A stretch of DNA of 50,734 bases from assembly GCA_019911965.1 (NCBI GenBank), contig JAIOJF010000036.1:1-50734 (forward strand). Reading direction: 5' to 3'. The DNA is from Paracoccaceae bacterium (lineage in GTDB: Bacteria > Pseudomonadota > Alphaproteobacteria > Rhodobacterales > Rhodobacteraceae). The notes below the pieces were generated by a model, which saw only the letters and a list, made by a program, of their open reading frames with translations, made no database searches and had not been told where the DNA came from. Numbering within the stretch: the first letter of the stretch is position 1; each line of letters starts with the position of its first letter. The position numbers and the translations under genes are program-made. Shown here piece after piece: positions 20,194 to 29,487 of the stretch.

Positions 20194-21044
20194 CCGACAA
20201 GCCCGAGCCGCATCAACGCCGCCACAATATCGGAGAATTCGTCGCCTCGGGCGACTGGAGCGATTACTGGTCCACCGCGATCAGCAAGGCCGGACAGGGC
20301 CATATCACGGTGCGCGGCTATCCGGTGGAAGAGATCATCGAAAAGCTCAACTACAACGAGGCGGCGTTCCTGCTGTTGCAGGGAGAATTGCCGGATCAGC
20401 GCCAGGCGGCATTGTTCGATCTGGTGCTGCGTTCGGGCATGGATCAGCAATTCATCAGCGCCGCCGCCGGTGCGGCGCGGTTCACCGCCTCGGCCTTTCC
20501 CGACTCGCCGGTTCCGGCACTGGCCAGCGGCATCCTTGCCTCGGGCTCGGTCACGGGATCGCCCCAGGAACCCGCCGAAATGCTGATCGAGGCGGTGGGC
20601 TGGAACCTGCCCGAGGCCGAAGCCTGCGCCAGGGTGATGGAGGTCTGGAAGGCGCGGCGCGGTCGGGTGCCGGGGCTGGGCCATCCGATGCACAAGACGG
20701 CCGAGCCGCGCGCCGTGGTTCTGCGGCGTCTGGCGCTGGAGCTGGACGGCTGGCGCGAATACGGGCGGATGCTGGACGCGATCGAGGCACATCTGGCCCG
20801 CAGCAAGGGGCGCATCGTGCCGATCAATCTGGCCGGAGCCATCGGCGCGGTGCTGGCCGATCTGAAGTTTGACCCCCTGATCATCGGCGGGCTGGGCGCG
20901 CTCAGTTACGGCATGGCACTGCTGGCGCATATCACCGAGGAAATCCGCGCCGGCGTGCCGTTGCGCATCATCCCCGACGCGCTTGGCGCGCATTACGACG
21001 GCCCCGTCGAACGCCATATCCCTAATCGGAGGAAACAGCCATGA
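20190..21044 (+). CDS. Citrate-synthase-fold protein (citryl-CoA lyase-like)
   Basis: 284 residues, a short citrate-synthase-type fold of the kind annotated citryl-CoA lyase. GLGHPMHK (about 167-174) carries the substrate-binding His, and NLAGAIGAVLADLKFD forms the C-terminal helix region. Full citrate synthases are longer (~430). It probably catalyses aldol cleavage or condensation of an acyl-CoA with a keto acid. It starts with GTG overlapping the DUF35 stop, with AAGGAG 7 bases before. Its presence in a degradation operon suggests a second C-C bond step. The exact reaction is unknown. Confidence 0.75.
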   Translation: MTDKPEPHQRRHNIGEFVASGDWSDYWSTAISKAGQGHITVRGYPVEEIIEKLNYNEAAFLLLQGELPDQRQAALFDLVLRSGMDQQFISAAAGAARFTASAFPDSPVPALASGILASGSVTGSPQEPAEMLIEAVGWNLPEAEACARVMEVWKARRGRVPGLGHPMHKTAEPRAVVLRRLALELDGWREYGRMLDAIEAHLARSKGRIVPINLAGAIGAVLADLKFDPLIIGGLGALSYGMALLAHITEEIRAGVPLRIIPDALGAHYDGPVERHIPNRRKQP

Positions 21045-22588
21045 TGCATCCCTATTCTTACTACCCGTCCCGCGCCGCTCTGCACTGGCCCGACCGGGTC
21101 GCGCTGATCGACGGCGAGCGGCACCTGACCTATGGTGAGCTTGGCAGCCGCGCCGACAAGGTGGCGCGGGGGCTGATCGCGGCGGGGCTGAAATGCGGCG
21201 AGCAGGTGGCGCTGATCCAGTTCAACACCATCGAATTCGTCATCGCCGCCATTGCCATTGCCCGCGCCGGCGGTGTGCTGACCCCAATGCTGGGCGTTCT
21301 GACCGAGCCTGAACACCGTTATATCGCCACCGACAGCGATGCGCGTTTCGTGATCGCGCTGACGCCTGAGCATCTGGTGCGGGCCGAGGCGATCGCGCCG
21401 GGGCGGGCGCTGGGGCTGGGCGATTTCGCCGGGGCGCATGATCTGCTGGCAACCGGCGACGATACCGCGCCGATCCCCGATTTCGACCGTCCGCCGGAAA
21501 CCCTGGCACAGGTGCTTTATACCTCCGGCACCACCGGGCGGCCGAAGGGGGTGGCGCACAGCTTTGCCTCGGTCACCGCGTCAATGAATTTCTGGGCCGC
21601 CAACTTTCGCCACCGCGGCGATGACCGCCTGCTGGGGCAATTGCCGATCAGCCATTTCTGCGCCCGCGCCATGGACAGCGCCTGGGTGGCCGGGGCGGCG
21701 CTGGTGATCCTGCGCGATGCCTCGCCCAAATCGGTGCTGGAGGCGATCGCCACCCACCGCGTCAACTTCATGCTGGGGGTGCCGACGTTCCTGAGGGTAT
21801 TGCTGGACGATCCGCTGATCGAGACCGCCGATCTGTCGAGCCTCAGAACCATCGTCTATGCCGCAGCACCCGCCTCGCCTACGCTGGTCAAGCGCGCGAT
21901 GGAGCGGTTCGGCCCGGTGCTGAATACCGGCTTCGGGCAGACGGAGGCTTACGGCCTGTGCACCTTCATGGGCCCCGAGGAACATGCCGAGGCGCTGGCC
22001 GGTGATGCCACGCGCCTCACCTCGGTTGGCCGCGCCCATGGTGCCGCACAGGTGGCGATCCGGCGCGAGGATGGCACCGCCTGCGATTTCGGCGAGGTTG
22101 GTGAAATCTGGATCACCGCGCCCTGGGTGACATCGGGGTTCTGGAACAACGCCGCCCTTGATGCCGCCCGCCTGAAAGGCGGCTGGCTGGGCATGGGCGA
22201 TCTCGGCAAGATCGAAGCCGACGGCTATATCTATCTGGCCGACCGCAAGGAAGACATGATCATCACCGGCGGCTACAACGTCTATCCCGCCGAGGTGGAA
22301 CATGCCCTGTCGGCGCATCCGGCGGTGGCGGAATGTGGCGTGTTTGCGGTGCCGGATGCGAAATGGGGCGAGGCCGTACAGGCCGCCGTGGTGCTGCGCG
22401 CCGGCATGTCGGTGTCCGAGGCCGACCTGATCGACTTTGCCAAAAAGCACCTGGTCAATTTCAAGGTGCCCAAGGCAATTGCCTTTCAGGCCGAACTGCC
22501 GAAAACCCCGGTCGGCAAGATCATCCGCCGGGTCCTGCGCGAGCCCTTCTGGGTGGGCCACGACCGGCATATCCACGGCAGCGAGTGA
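21041..22588 (+). CDS. AMP-dependent acyl-CoA synthetase/ligase
   Basis: 515 residues of the ANL superfamily. The ATP motif is YTSGTTGRPKG (about 162-172), GFGQTEAYG follows near 300, and the C-terminal domain has GYIYLADRKEDMIITGGYNVY and a final Lys in KTPVGKI. It activates a carboxylic acid to its CoA thioester with ATP. It is the last gene of the rightward operon and overlaps the citryl-CoA-lyase-like gene (ATGA). Together with the ligase of the Liv operon, two activating enzymes serve this region. Confidence 0.92.
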   Translation: MMHPYSYYPSRAALHWPDRVALIDGERHLTYGELGSRADKVARGLIAAGLKCGEQVALIQFNTIEFVIAAIAIARAGGVLTPMLGVLTEPEHRYIATDSDARFVIALTPEHLVRAEAIAPGRALGLGDFAGAHDLLATGDDTAPIPDFDRPPETLAQVLYTSGTTGRPKGVAHSFASVTASMNFWAANFRHRGDDRLLGQLPISHFCARAMDSAWVAGAALVILRDASPKSVLEAIATHRVNFMLGVPTFLRVLLDDPLIETADLSSLRTIVYAAAPASPTLVKRAMERFGPVLNTGFGQTEAYGLCTFMGPEEHAEALAGDATRLTSVGRAHGAAQVAIRREDGTACDFGEVGEIWITAPWVTSGFWNNAALDAARLKGGWLGMGDLGKIEADGYIYLADRKEDMIITGGYNVYPAEVEHALSAHPAVAECGVFAVPDAKWGEAVQAAVVLRAGMSVSEADLIDFAKKHLVNFKVPKAIAFQAELPKTPVGKIIRRVLREPFWVGHDRHIHGSE

Positions 22589-22596
22589 GGCAAAGG

Positions 22597-22625
22597 AAAG
22601 GGGGCGGCTGTGAACCGCCCCCTTT
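22597..22625. terminator. Bidirectional intrinsic terminator
   Basis: AAAGGGGGCGG and CCGCCCCCTTT form a perfect 11-bp stem around a 7-base loop. It sits between the convergent ligase (ends 22588) and binding-protein gene (ends 22644). The A- and T-tracts at the stem ends allow termination from both sides. Confidence 0.85.
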
Positions 22626-22643
22626 GGCAGGTCGCGAAACCTT

Positions 22644-23822
22644 CTAGTAGTGCATGAACCCGGTCAGGGCCACCCAGCGGCCGTTCTGGACTTGTGCCAG
22701 GAAGGTCTGGCGCGAGCCAAGGTGATCACCATCCGAGAACGACAAGGGAGCCGTGCCGAAGATGTTGCGGTAATCCTTGATCTGCTCAAGCCCGGCGGCC
22801 AGGGTGTCCGGCGTCAGGTCGCGCCCGGCATTCTGCATGCCCATCGCGGCGGTCTGGATGATGATATAGCCGACCACGCCCTGCACGTTCGGCGCATCGC
22901 CGAATTTCGCCTTGTAGCTGTCGATCCAGGCCAGAACCTCGGGCGAGGCGGTGTCGGGATAGGGGATCGGCGTCATCGCACCGGCATAAAGCCCCTCGAC
23001 CGCATCCTTGCCAAGCTCTGCCGTAACCGGCGCATAGCCCGCCTGACTGATCAGAAAGGCGGGATGCCAGCCAAGGTTCTTGGCCGTGGCCATGGCCCCG
23101 ACGGTTTCCCTGACCACCGTTCCCAGCACCACCAGATCGGCGTTATCGGCCTTCAGTCGCGCGATCTGGCTGGAAAAATCGGTGGCGCCGCGCTTGTAGC
23201 TGGTCACCGAGACCGGCTCCAGACCGGTTTCCGCCAACTGATCCTTTACCGCCTGAAGCACGTTGGCACCGAATTCATCATCCTGATACATCACACCGAT
23301 GCGGCTGAAGCCCTTTTCGGCGATCAGATATTTCAGGCTGGTGCGCACATCGTCGTAATAAGGCGAGAAGAACGCGAATTTCAGCTTCTCATAAGGTATC
23401 GCGAACATCTCGGCCGGGGTGATCGGGAACAGATGCGGCAGGCCGCGTTCCAGCACCATCGGCATGGTCGCCGCCGACGTCACCGTGCCCATCGAGCCGA
23501 CCATCGCGAAGATCTTGTCGCTGGTCAGCAGTTTCTGCGCCGCCAGCACCGCCTTTTTCGGATCATAGGCCATATCCTCGACCACCAGCCGCAATTTGCG
23601 CCCGTTGATGCCACCGGCGGCATTGATGTCGTCCACCGCCAGTTCCATGCCGTTCTTGACCGGGATGCCCCAGAAGTTGATCGGCCCGCTCAGGTCCAGC
23701 AGGGTGCCGATGACTATCTCGTCATCGCTGACCCCCTGCACGTCGGCCTTTGCGCCGAACCCCGGCGAGAAGGCCAGAAGCGCCCCAAGCGCCACCATTT
23801 TCAGTCTTGAAGCGAATGTCAT
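22644..23822 (-). CDS. Branched-chain amino acid-type ABC transporter substrate-binding protein
   Basis: 392 residues with an N-terminal signal peptide (KMVALGALLAFSPGFGAKA, cleaved near ADV) and a periplasmic-binding fold of the LivJ/K type: IVIGTLLDLSGPINFWGIPV, then AVDDINAAGGINGRKLRLVVED. It captures the substrate in the periplasm for LivHMGF. Proteins of this group near acyl-CoA genes often bind aromatic or aliphatic acids rather than amino acids. It is the last gene of the Liv operon, 68 bp after the ligase gene, with a strong AAGGAGG. Confidence 0.92.
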   Translation of the reverse strand: MTFASRLKMVALGALLAFSPGFGAKADVQGVSDDEIVIGTLLDLSGPINFWGIPVKNGMELAVDDINAAGGINGRKLRLVVEDMAYDPKKAVLAAQKLLTSDKIFAMVGSMGTVTSAATMPMVLERGLPHLFPITPAEMFAIPYEKLKFAFFSPYYDDVRTSLKYLIAEKGFSRIGVMYQDDEFGANVLQAVKDQLAETGLEPVSVTSYKRGATDFSSQIARLKADNADLVVLGTVVRETVGAMATAKNLGWHPAFLISQAGYAPVTAELGKDAVEGLYAGAMTPIPYPDTASPEVLAWIDSYKAKFGDAPNVQGVVGYIIIQTAAMGMQNAGRDLTPDTLAAGLEQIKDYRNIFGTAPLSFSDGDHLGSRQTFLAQVQNGRWVALTGFMHY

Positions 23823-23890
23823 ATGCGTATCCTCCTTGCGTTATGGCCTTTTCGCTGGCCGTTGGTCATTTCCCTGCCGCAGAACACGGT

Positions 23891-25759
23891 TCAGGACGTC
23901 GCATAGATGGCGTCGATCAGCGCCTTGTGGCGCCTTGCAACGACATTGCGTTTGAGTTTCAGGGTCGGGGTGAATTCCTCATCCTCGGTGGTCAGTTCGA
24001 CGTCGATCAGACGGAATTTCTTGATCTGCTCGACCCGCGCGAACCGCTGGTTGACCGCCTCGACCTCGGCCGCGATCAGGTCGCGGATTTCACTCCGTGC
24101 GCACAGGCTGGTATAGTTGGTGAAGGGAATGGCGTGATCCTGGGCGTATTTGGCGATATTGTCGTAATCGATCATCACTAGCGCGCTCAGATAGGGACGG
24201 GCCTCGCCGATCACGATGGCGTCGGAAATGAACGGGCTGAATTTCAACTGGTTCTCGATTTCCGACGGCGAGATGTTCTTGCCGCCCGAGGTGATGATGA
24301 TGTCCTTGGAACGGTCGATCACGCGGATGAAGCCGTCGCTGTCGATCTCGCCGATATCGCCGGAATTGAGCCAGCCATCGACCATCGCCTCGCGGCTTTT
24401 TTCGGGCTTGTGCCAGTAGCCCTGAAAGATATGCGGGCCACGGATCAGGATTTCGCCCTGATCCGACAACCTGATCTCGCTGCCCGGCAGTGCCTTTCCG
24501 ACGGTGCCCAGCCGGTGCTGGCCCACCGGCGGCAACGATGCCACGCCGGCAGTTTCGGTCAGCCCGTAAGCCTGCATCATCTCGACCCCGAGCGCCAGAT
24601 ACCAGCGGATCAGTTCGGGCGCGATCGGGGCCGCACCGGTGGTGACATAGCGCACCCGTTCCAGCCCCAGAAACTTGCGGGTGCGATGCAGGACCGTGCG
24701 ATCCATCGCCCCATGCGCCAGCCTGAGCCAGAGCGACAGCTTTCTGCCTTCGCCAAGCAGGCCGCGCCGCCGGAACGCCAGATGGAAGGCCAGCCGGAAG
24801 GCTTGACGTTCCAGCCAGGTGCCATCCTCGACCGCGATGGTGGCGCGGGAATAGAACTTTTCCCAGATGCGCGGCACCGCGAAGAACACGGTCGGGGAAA
24901 TCTCGCGCAGGTTCTGCGCCATCGTGTCGGGGCTTTCGGCGAAACTGGACACCGAACCGTTGAAGATCGGGCGCACCACGCTGATCAGACGTTCGGCGAT
25001 ATGGCTGAGCGGCAGGAATGACAGCAATTCATCCTTTGGCCCGATCTGCATCACGATATTCAGCGCCGCCGCCTGATAGATCAGGTTGGAATGGCTCAGC
25101 ATCGCGCCCTTGGGTGGGCCGGTGGTGCCCGACGTATAGATCAGGATCGCGGTATCCCCCGGGCGCACGGCGGCGATGCGGCGGAGCCATTCGGCGCCGG
25201 ACGCGGCATCGTCTGCCCCGGTCAGGTCGGCCAGGCTGATCACCATCGGATCAGAAAAATCCGCCAGCCCTTCCATGTCGAACACGACGATCCATTCCAG
25301 GCTGGGCAGGTCGGCGCGGGTCTGCAGGACCTTGTCCAGTTGTTCCTCGTTCTCGACAAACACCACCCGCGCCTGACAATCGTTGATCACATAGGCGGTC
25401 TGCTCGGGCGAATTGGTGGCGTAGATGCCGGCGGAAATGCCGCCTGCGGTAATCACCGCCATATCGGCGAAGAACCATTCCGGGCAATTGTCGGCCAGGA
25501 TGCAGGCGCGATCGTGCGGCTGAAATCCCCGCCCGATCAGCGCCAGCGCGATCCGGCGCACCTGTTCGCCATAGTCGCGCCAACTGAACGCCTGCCACAG
25601 TCCGCGATCCTTGCTGCGCAGCGCCACACGTTTGCCGCGCATGTCCACCGCCCGCTCAAACGCCGCCGCAATGGTGCTGTCGGGGCCGGGGACGATTTCC
25701 AGATCGCTGCCGAAGGCCGACCAGTCCGCCGCCATCACCTGATTGTCCGCTATCGCCAC
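23891..25759 (-). CDS. Long-chain-type acyl-CoA synthetase
   Basis: 622 residues of the long-chain FadD/ACSBG class. The ATP motif is IYTSGTTGPPKGAM (about 207-220), then QAYGLTETAGVASLP near 395 and GWLNSGDIGEIDSDGFIRVI near 450. The C-terminus ends TLKLKRNVV, as in this class. It starts with GTG 25759 behind AAGGAAG, overlapping the livF end by 10 bp. Its place inside a Liv operon suggests that it activates whatever the ABC system imports. Confidence 0.92.
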   Translation of the reverse strand: MAIADNQVMAADWSAFGSDLEIVPGPDSTIAAAFERAVDMRGKRVALRSKDRGLWQAFSWRDYGEQVRRIALALIGRGFQPHDRACILADNCPEWFFADMAVITAGGISAGIYATNSPEQTAYVINDCQARVVFVENEEQLDKVLQTRADLPSLEWIVVFDMEGLADFSDPMVISLADLTGADDAASGAEWLRRIAAVRPGDTAILIYTSGTTGPPKGAMLSHSNLIYQAAALNIVMQIGPKDELLSFLPLSHIAERLISVVRPIFNGSVSSFAESPDTMAQNLREISPTVFFAVPRIWEKFYSRATIAVEDGTWLERQAFRLAFHLAFRRRGLLGEGRKLSLWLRLAHGAMDRTVLHRTRKFLGLERVRYVTTGAAPIAPELIRWYLALGVEMMQAYGLTETAGVASLPPVGQHRLGTVGKALPGSEIRLSDQGEILIRGPHIFQGYWHKPEKSREAMVDGWLNSGDIGEIDSDGFIRVIDRSKDIIITSGGKNISPSEIENQLKFSPFISDAIVIGEARPYLSALVMIDYDNIAKYAQDHAIPFTNYTSLCARSEIRDLIAAEVEAVNQRFARVEQIKKFRLIDVELTTEDEEFTPTLKLKRNVVARRHKALIDAIYATS

Positions 25760-26523
25760 AGTTTCTTCCTTTTCCAGCGGTGACCGCCACGCACGCTGCT
25801 ATCTTTCTTGCCAAGGTAGAATTCGCGGATGTCGGGTTTTTCCGCCAGGTCGCGCGCCGCGCCTTCCATCACGATCCGACCGTTTTCCACCACATAGCCG
25901 TAATCGGCGATCTCCAGCGCCTTGTGGGCGTTTTGTTCGACCAGCAGGATGGTGGTTCCGGCCTCGGTGCAGATGCGGCGGATGATGGCGAAAATCTCGG
26001 TCACCAAACGCGGCGACAGGCCCAGCGACGGCTCGTCCAGCAGCAACAGGCGCGGCCTTGCCATCAGGGCGCGGGCGATGGCCAGCATCTGCTGTTCCCC
26101 CCCCGACAGGCTTTGCGCGGCCTGACCCAGACGTTCCCTCAGCACCGGGAAATTGCTGTACATGCGATCCAGATCGCCCCTTGCCTGCTCGCGGTTGTGG
26201 AGGCGGAATGCCCCCAGCATCAGGTTCTCGCGCACGCTGAGGAAAGGAAACACCTCGCGCCCTTCCGGCACATGCAGAAGCCCGAGATTGACGATCCGGT
26301 CGGGCTCCATGCCGATCAGGTTCTTGCCGTCAAACCGGATGGAGCCCTTCTGCGGCTCGACCACGCCCGATATGGTCTTGAGGATGGTAGATTTGCCGGC
26401 CCCGTTCGAGCCGAGCAGGGTGACAATGCTGCCCTCGGGGATGTGCAGGCTGATCCCCTGAACGGCCAGGATCGGCCCGTAATAAGCCTCGATATTGCTG
26501 AGTTCCAGCAGCGGTTCCTGCAC
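25750..26523 (-). CDS. livF: Branched-chain ABC transporter ATPase LivF
   Basis: 257 residues. Walker A GSNGAGKST, signature LSGGEQQMLAIARALM, Walker B LLLLDEPSLGL and the switch His region are intact. It pairs with LivG to drive uptake. The start is GTG 26523 with GGAGG 5 bases before, right after the livG stop; a TTG 12 bases upstream is also in frame. The operon order is livH-livM-livG-livF-ligase-binding protein. Confidence 0.93.
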   Translation of the reverse strand: MQEPLLELSNIEAYYGPILAVQGISLHIPEGSIVTLLGSNGAGKSTILKTISGVVEPQKGSIRFDGKNLIGMEPDRIVNLGLLHVPEGREVFPFLSVRENLMLGAFRLHNREQARGDLDRMYSNFPVLRERLGQAAQSLSGGEQQMLAIARALMARPRLLLLDEPSLGLSPRLVTEIFAIIRRICTEAGTTILLVEQNAHKALEIADYGYVVENGRIVMEGAARDLAEKPDIREFYLGKKDSSVRGGHRWKRKKLWR

Positions 26524-26524
26524 C

Positions 26525-27283
26525 TTACCCTCCAAGATAGGCCTCGATCACGCGGGGGTTGGCCATGATCTCGGCAGGCTGGCCGATCGCCAGAACCTCG
26601 CCGTGATCCAGCGCCAGAACCCGGTCGGACACCATGCCCACCAGCGACATGTCGTGTTCGATCATCAGCACGGTGACGCCAAGCTGGCTGCGGATATCCC
26701 TGATCCAGTAGGACATGTCCTCGGTCTCGTCGGGGTTCAGCCCGGATGAGGGCTCATCCAGCAGGATCAGGCGCGGCTGGCTGGCCAGGGCGCGGCCAAG
26801 CTCCACCACCTTGCGGATGCCGTATGGCAGGCCGCCGACCCGCGCGTCGCGGTGCTCCTGCAGGTCCAGCAGATCGATCACATCCTCGACACGTTCGCGA
26901 TGCGCGATTTCGCTTTGCCGCGCGGCGGAGGTGAACAGCAATTCCTGCCACAGGGCCGGCCCGCCCCGGCTGTGGCGACCGACCAGAAGGTTGGACAGCA
27001 CGGTGGAATTCTCGAACAACTCGATATTCTGGAAGGTTCGCGCGATACCGAGGCCGACCACCTTGTGCGGCGCGATCCGGCTGATATCCCGGTCGTCATA
27101 GACCAGACTGCCGCCGCCCAGGTCGTAGATGCGGCTGATCAGGTTGAACAGCGTGGATTTGCCGGCACCGTTCGGTCCGATGATGGTGAAGATCTCGCCT
27201 TCCTCGACGGCAAAGCTGACATCGCGCACCGCATGGATACCGCCGAACCGCCGATCCAGATTGCGCCCCTCGAACAATGTCAT
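26525..27283 (-). CDS. livG: Branched-chain ABC transporter ATPase LivG
   Basis: 252 residues. Walker A GPNGAGKST, the LivG-type signature LPYGIRKVVELGRALA, and Walker B LILLDEPSSGLNP are present. Second ATPase of the importer. The ATG at 27283 overlaps the livM stop by four bases; the frame continues upstream inside livM without a site for initiation. Confidence 0.93.
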   Translation of the reverse strand: MTLFEGRNLDRRFGGIHAVRDVSFAVEEGEIFTIIGPNGAGKSTLFNLISRIYDLGGGSLVYDDRDISRIAPHKVVGLGIARTFQNIELFENSTVLSNLLVGRHSRGGPALWQELLFTSAARQSEIAHRERVEDVIDLLDLQEHRDARVGGLPYGIRKVVELGRALASQPRLILLDEPSSGLNPDETEDMSYWIRDIRSQLGVTVLMIEHDMSLVGMVSDRVLALDHGEVLAIGQPAEIMANPRVIEAYLGG

Positions 27284-28356
27284 CGCAACTGCTCCGATTT
27301 CTGGAACATCCGCTGGCGGCGGAAAGTGGCCTTGCGGTAGAACGGGAAAATGTCGAGATAGAGCTTGATCTTCTGCCAGCGGCCATAGATCCCGTGCGGC
27401 TCGAACAGCATGAACAACACCATCAGCAACCCGTATACACCGGCATCCAGCCCCGCCTGATAGGTGGACGAGATGCCGAAGGCGTCGCGGAGCAGCACGA
27501 TGAATTGCGGCAGCATGACGATGAACACCGCCCCGAACACCGCGCCATGCAACGAGCCAAGTCCGCCCACCACCACCAGCACCAGCAACTCCACCGAGGC
27601 CATGATAGTAAACTGATCGGGCGTGATGAACTGGATGCGATGGGCGTAAAGCGCCCCCGCCACCCCGGTCAGCGCACCGCTGAGGGCCAGCACGATGGCC
27701 TTGTAGCGCGCCAGGTGGATGCCGAGGCTCTGCGCCGAAATCTCGCTGTCGCGCATCGCCGTCAGGGCGCGGCCGGTGCGCGACCGCAAGAGGTTGATCA
27801 TCAGCCACAGCACCAGCACCAGCAGGCCGGTGCTGAGATAGTAGAACTTCCATTCCGCATCGAAGGTGAAGCCGCCGACCTGAATGCGCTTGACCAGAAT
27901 GCCGAGGCTGCCATTGGTCAGCGATTCCCAGCGCGTCAGCACCTCTTCCACAATGAAGGCGAAGGCCAGCGTGGCAATCGCCAGATAGATGCCCGCCAGC
28001 CGCGCCGTGGACAGCGACAGGATCGCGCCCGTCAGCCCCGCCATCACCCCGGCCAGCACCAGCGAGGCGGCAAACGGCACGCCGGCCTTCTGCAGGATCG
28101 CCTCGGTATAGGCCCCGATCGCCAGAAACGCCGCCTGCCCCAGCGATACCTGCCCGGTATAGCCGACCAGCAGCATCGCCCCCAGCCCGGCAATGGCGTA
28201 GATTCCCACGAAGGACAGTTGCGACAGGTGGTGTTCGCCCAGGTAGAACGGTGCCGCCAGCAGCGCCAGCGCCAGCAACGCATACCAGACCAGAGTGCCG
28301 CGCTGGCGGATCAGCCTTATGTCCTCGTTGTAGCTGGTTTTCATCGGCACATGCAT
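27280..28356 (-). CDS. livM: Branched-chain ABC transporter permease LivM
   Basis: 358 residues, about ten hydrophobic segments. The LivM family signature GYTGQVSLGQAAFLAIGAY is near 70-88, and the cytoplasmic loop ALTAMRDSEISAQSLGI near 193-209 contacts the ATPases. It starts at ATG 28356 with AGAAGG upstream, 4 bp after the livH stop; ATG 28344 is an alternative. Confidence 0.92.
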   Translation of the reverse strand: MHVPMKTSYNEDIRLIRQRGTLVWYALLALALLAAPFYLGEHHLSQLSFVGIYAIAGLGAMLLVGYTGQVSLGQAAFLAIGAYTEAILQKAGVPFAASLVLAGVMAGLTGAILSLSTARLAGIYLAIATLAFAFIVEEVLTRWESLTNGSLGILVKRIQVGGFTFDAEWKFYYLSTGLLVLVLWLMINLLRSRTGRALTAMRDSEISAQSLGIHLARYKAIVLALSGALTGVAGALYAHRIQFITPDQFTIMASVELLVLVVVGGLGSLHGAVFGAVFIVMLPQFIVLLRDAFGISSTYQAGLDAGVYGLLMVLFMLFEPHGIYGRWQKIKLYLDIFPFYRKATFRRQRMFQKSEQLR

Positions 28357-28360
28357 TGGC

Positions 28361-29248
28361 TCAGACCTTCTTGGCGACGGATTGCGCGAACAGGCCCTTG
28401 GGCCGGACTGCCAGCACAAGCAGCATCAGCACATAGGCGGCGATGTCCTTGAAGCCTTCGGGCAGGTAGAACCCGGCCAGCGCCTCGACCACGCCGATGA
28501 TCAGCCCGCCGACAACCGCCCCCGGCAAGGAACCGAACCCGCCGATCACCGCCGCCGGAAACGCCTTCAGCCCGATGAAACCCATATTGACATGCACGAA
28601 GGTGATCGGTGCCAGCAGGATGCCGACCAGCGCCGCAGTGGCGGCACTGATGGCCCAGATCATCGACAGGATGGATTTCACCGGCACCCCGACATAATAG
28701 GCGGCAAGCTGGTTCTGCGAGGTGGCCTGCATCGCCACACCCAGCATGGTGAAGCGGAAGAACAGGTAGAGCACGATCACCAGCGCCAGGGTGGCACCGA
28801 TGATGGCCAGATGCTCGTTGCTGATCACCAGCCCGCCAAGGGTGGTGACGCCGCCGGAATAGGGGGTGGCGATGCCATAGGTTTCGGTGCCCCAGCCCGG
28901 GACGGAGATCACCACCGCGCGGATCACGAAACCTATGCCGATGGTGATGATGACGATGGCGAAAACCGGCTGCCCGGCCATTGGCCGCAATACCACCCGG
29001 TCAAGCAGCGCGCCGATCAGCGCCATGCAGGCCAGCGCCAGCATCAGCCCCAGATAGAACGGCATGCCCAGTAGCGTGATGAAACTGAAGCCGAGGAACG
29101 CGCCCAGCATCATCAGATCGCCCTGGGCGAAGTTGACGATCTCGCTGGCCTTGTAGATCAGCACGAAACCGAGTGCCACGATGGCATAGATACAGCCGGT
29201 CGCCACGCCGCTGATGATCATCTGGGTAAACTCGATCAAGCCTTGCAT
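28361..29248 (-). CDS. livH: Branched-chain ABC transporter permease LivH
   Basis: 295 residues, eight or so membrane segments. Typical LivH features are GCIYAIVALGFVLIYKAS, NFAQGDLMMLGAF and the loop MLGVAMQATSQNQLAAYYVG. It is the first gene of the leftward uptake operon. It starts at ATG 29248 behind GGGGAGA; the in-frame extension to 29350 lacks hydrophobicity and a binding site. The promoter must lie in the 239-bp divergent region. Confidence 0.92.
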   Translation of the reverse strand: MQGLIEFTQMIISGVATGCIYAIVALGFVLIYKASEIVNFAQGDLMMLGAFLGFSFITLLGMPFYLGLMLALACMALIGALLDRVVLRPMAGQPVFAIVIITIGIGFVIRAVVISVPGWGTETYGIATPYSGGVTTLGGLVISNEHLAIIGATLALVIVLYLFFRFTMLGVAMQATSQNQLAAYYVGVPVKSILSMIWAISAATAALVGILLAPITFVHVNMGFIGLKAFPAAVIGGFGSLPGAVVGGLIIGVVEALAGFYLPEGFKDIAAYVLMLLVLAVRPKGLFAQSVAKKV

Positions 29249-29380
29249 TGCTCTCCCCAAGCTGCCGTTGGCCCGAAACCCCGGATGCATCTGGTGATGC
29301 GTCACGGCACCGCTGAACATTCTGCCCGTCACTTTGCGCACACGGGTCATCCGGCCAACGGCAAGGCTTGGATGAGCACT

Positions 29381-29418
29381 AACTCATTGACACACGATTT
29401 TCAAGTGCTACTCAATGA
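29381..29418. promoter_or_regulatory. ACTCAWTGA repeats before the Liv operon
   Basis: ACTCATTGA (29382-29390) and ACTCAATGA (29410-29418) lie 28 bp apart as direct repeats in the AT-rich middle of the divergent region between livH and the enoyl-reductase-like gene. TACTCAAT at 29409-29416 is identical to the word at the edge of the proposed TetR operator at 18522. A shared regulator for uptake and catabolism is the simplest reading. The rest of 29249-29487 shows no gene. Confidence 0.35.
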
Positions 29419-29487
29419 ACAAGTGATATTCTTTAACTTCCAACCGCAGCCAGCAGAACTCGGACTGGCGGTTAGAGGAGGTGCGCG

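Noticed and set aside
27277-28452. 391-codon plus-strand frame opposite livM
   Set aside because: Q/H/R-rich mirror of a membrane protein gene; no initiation signal.
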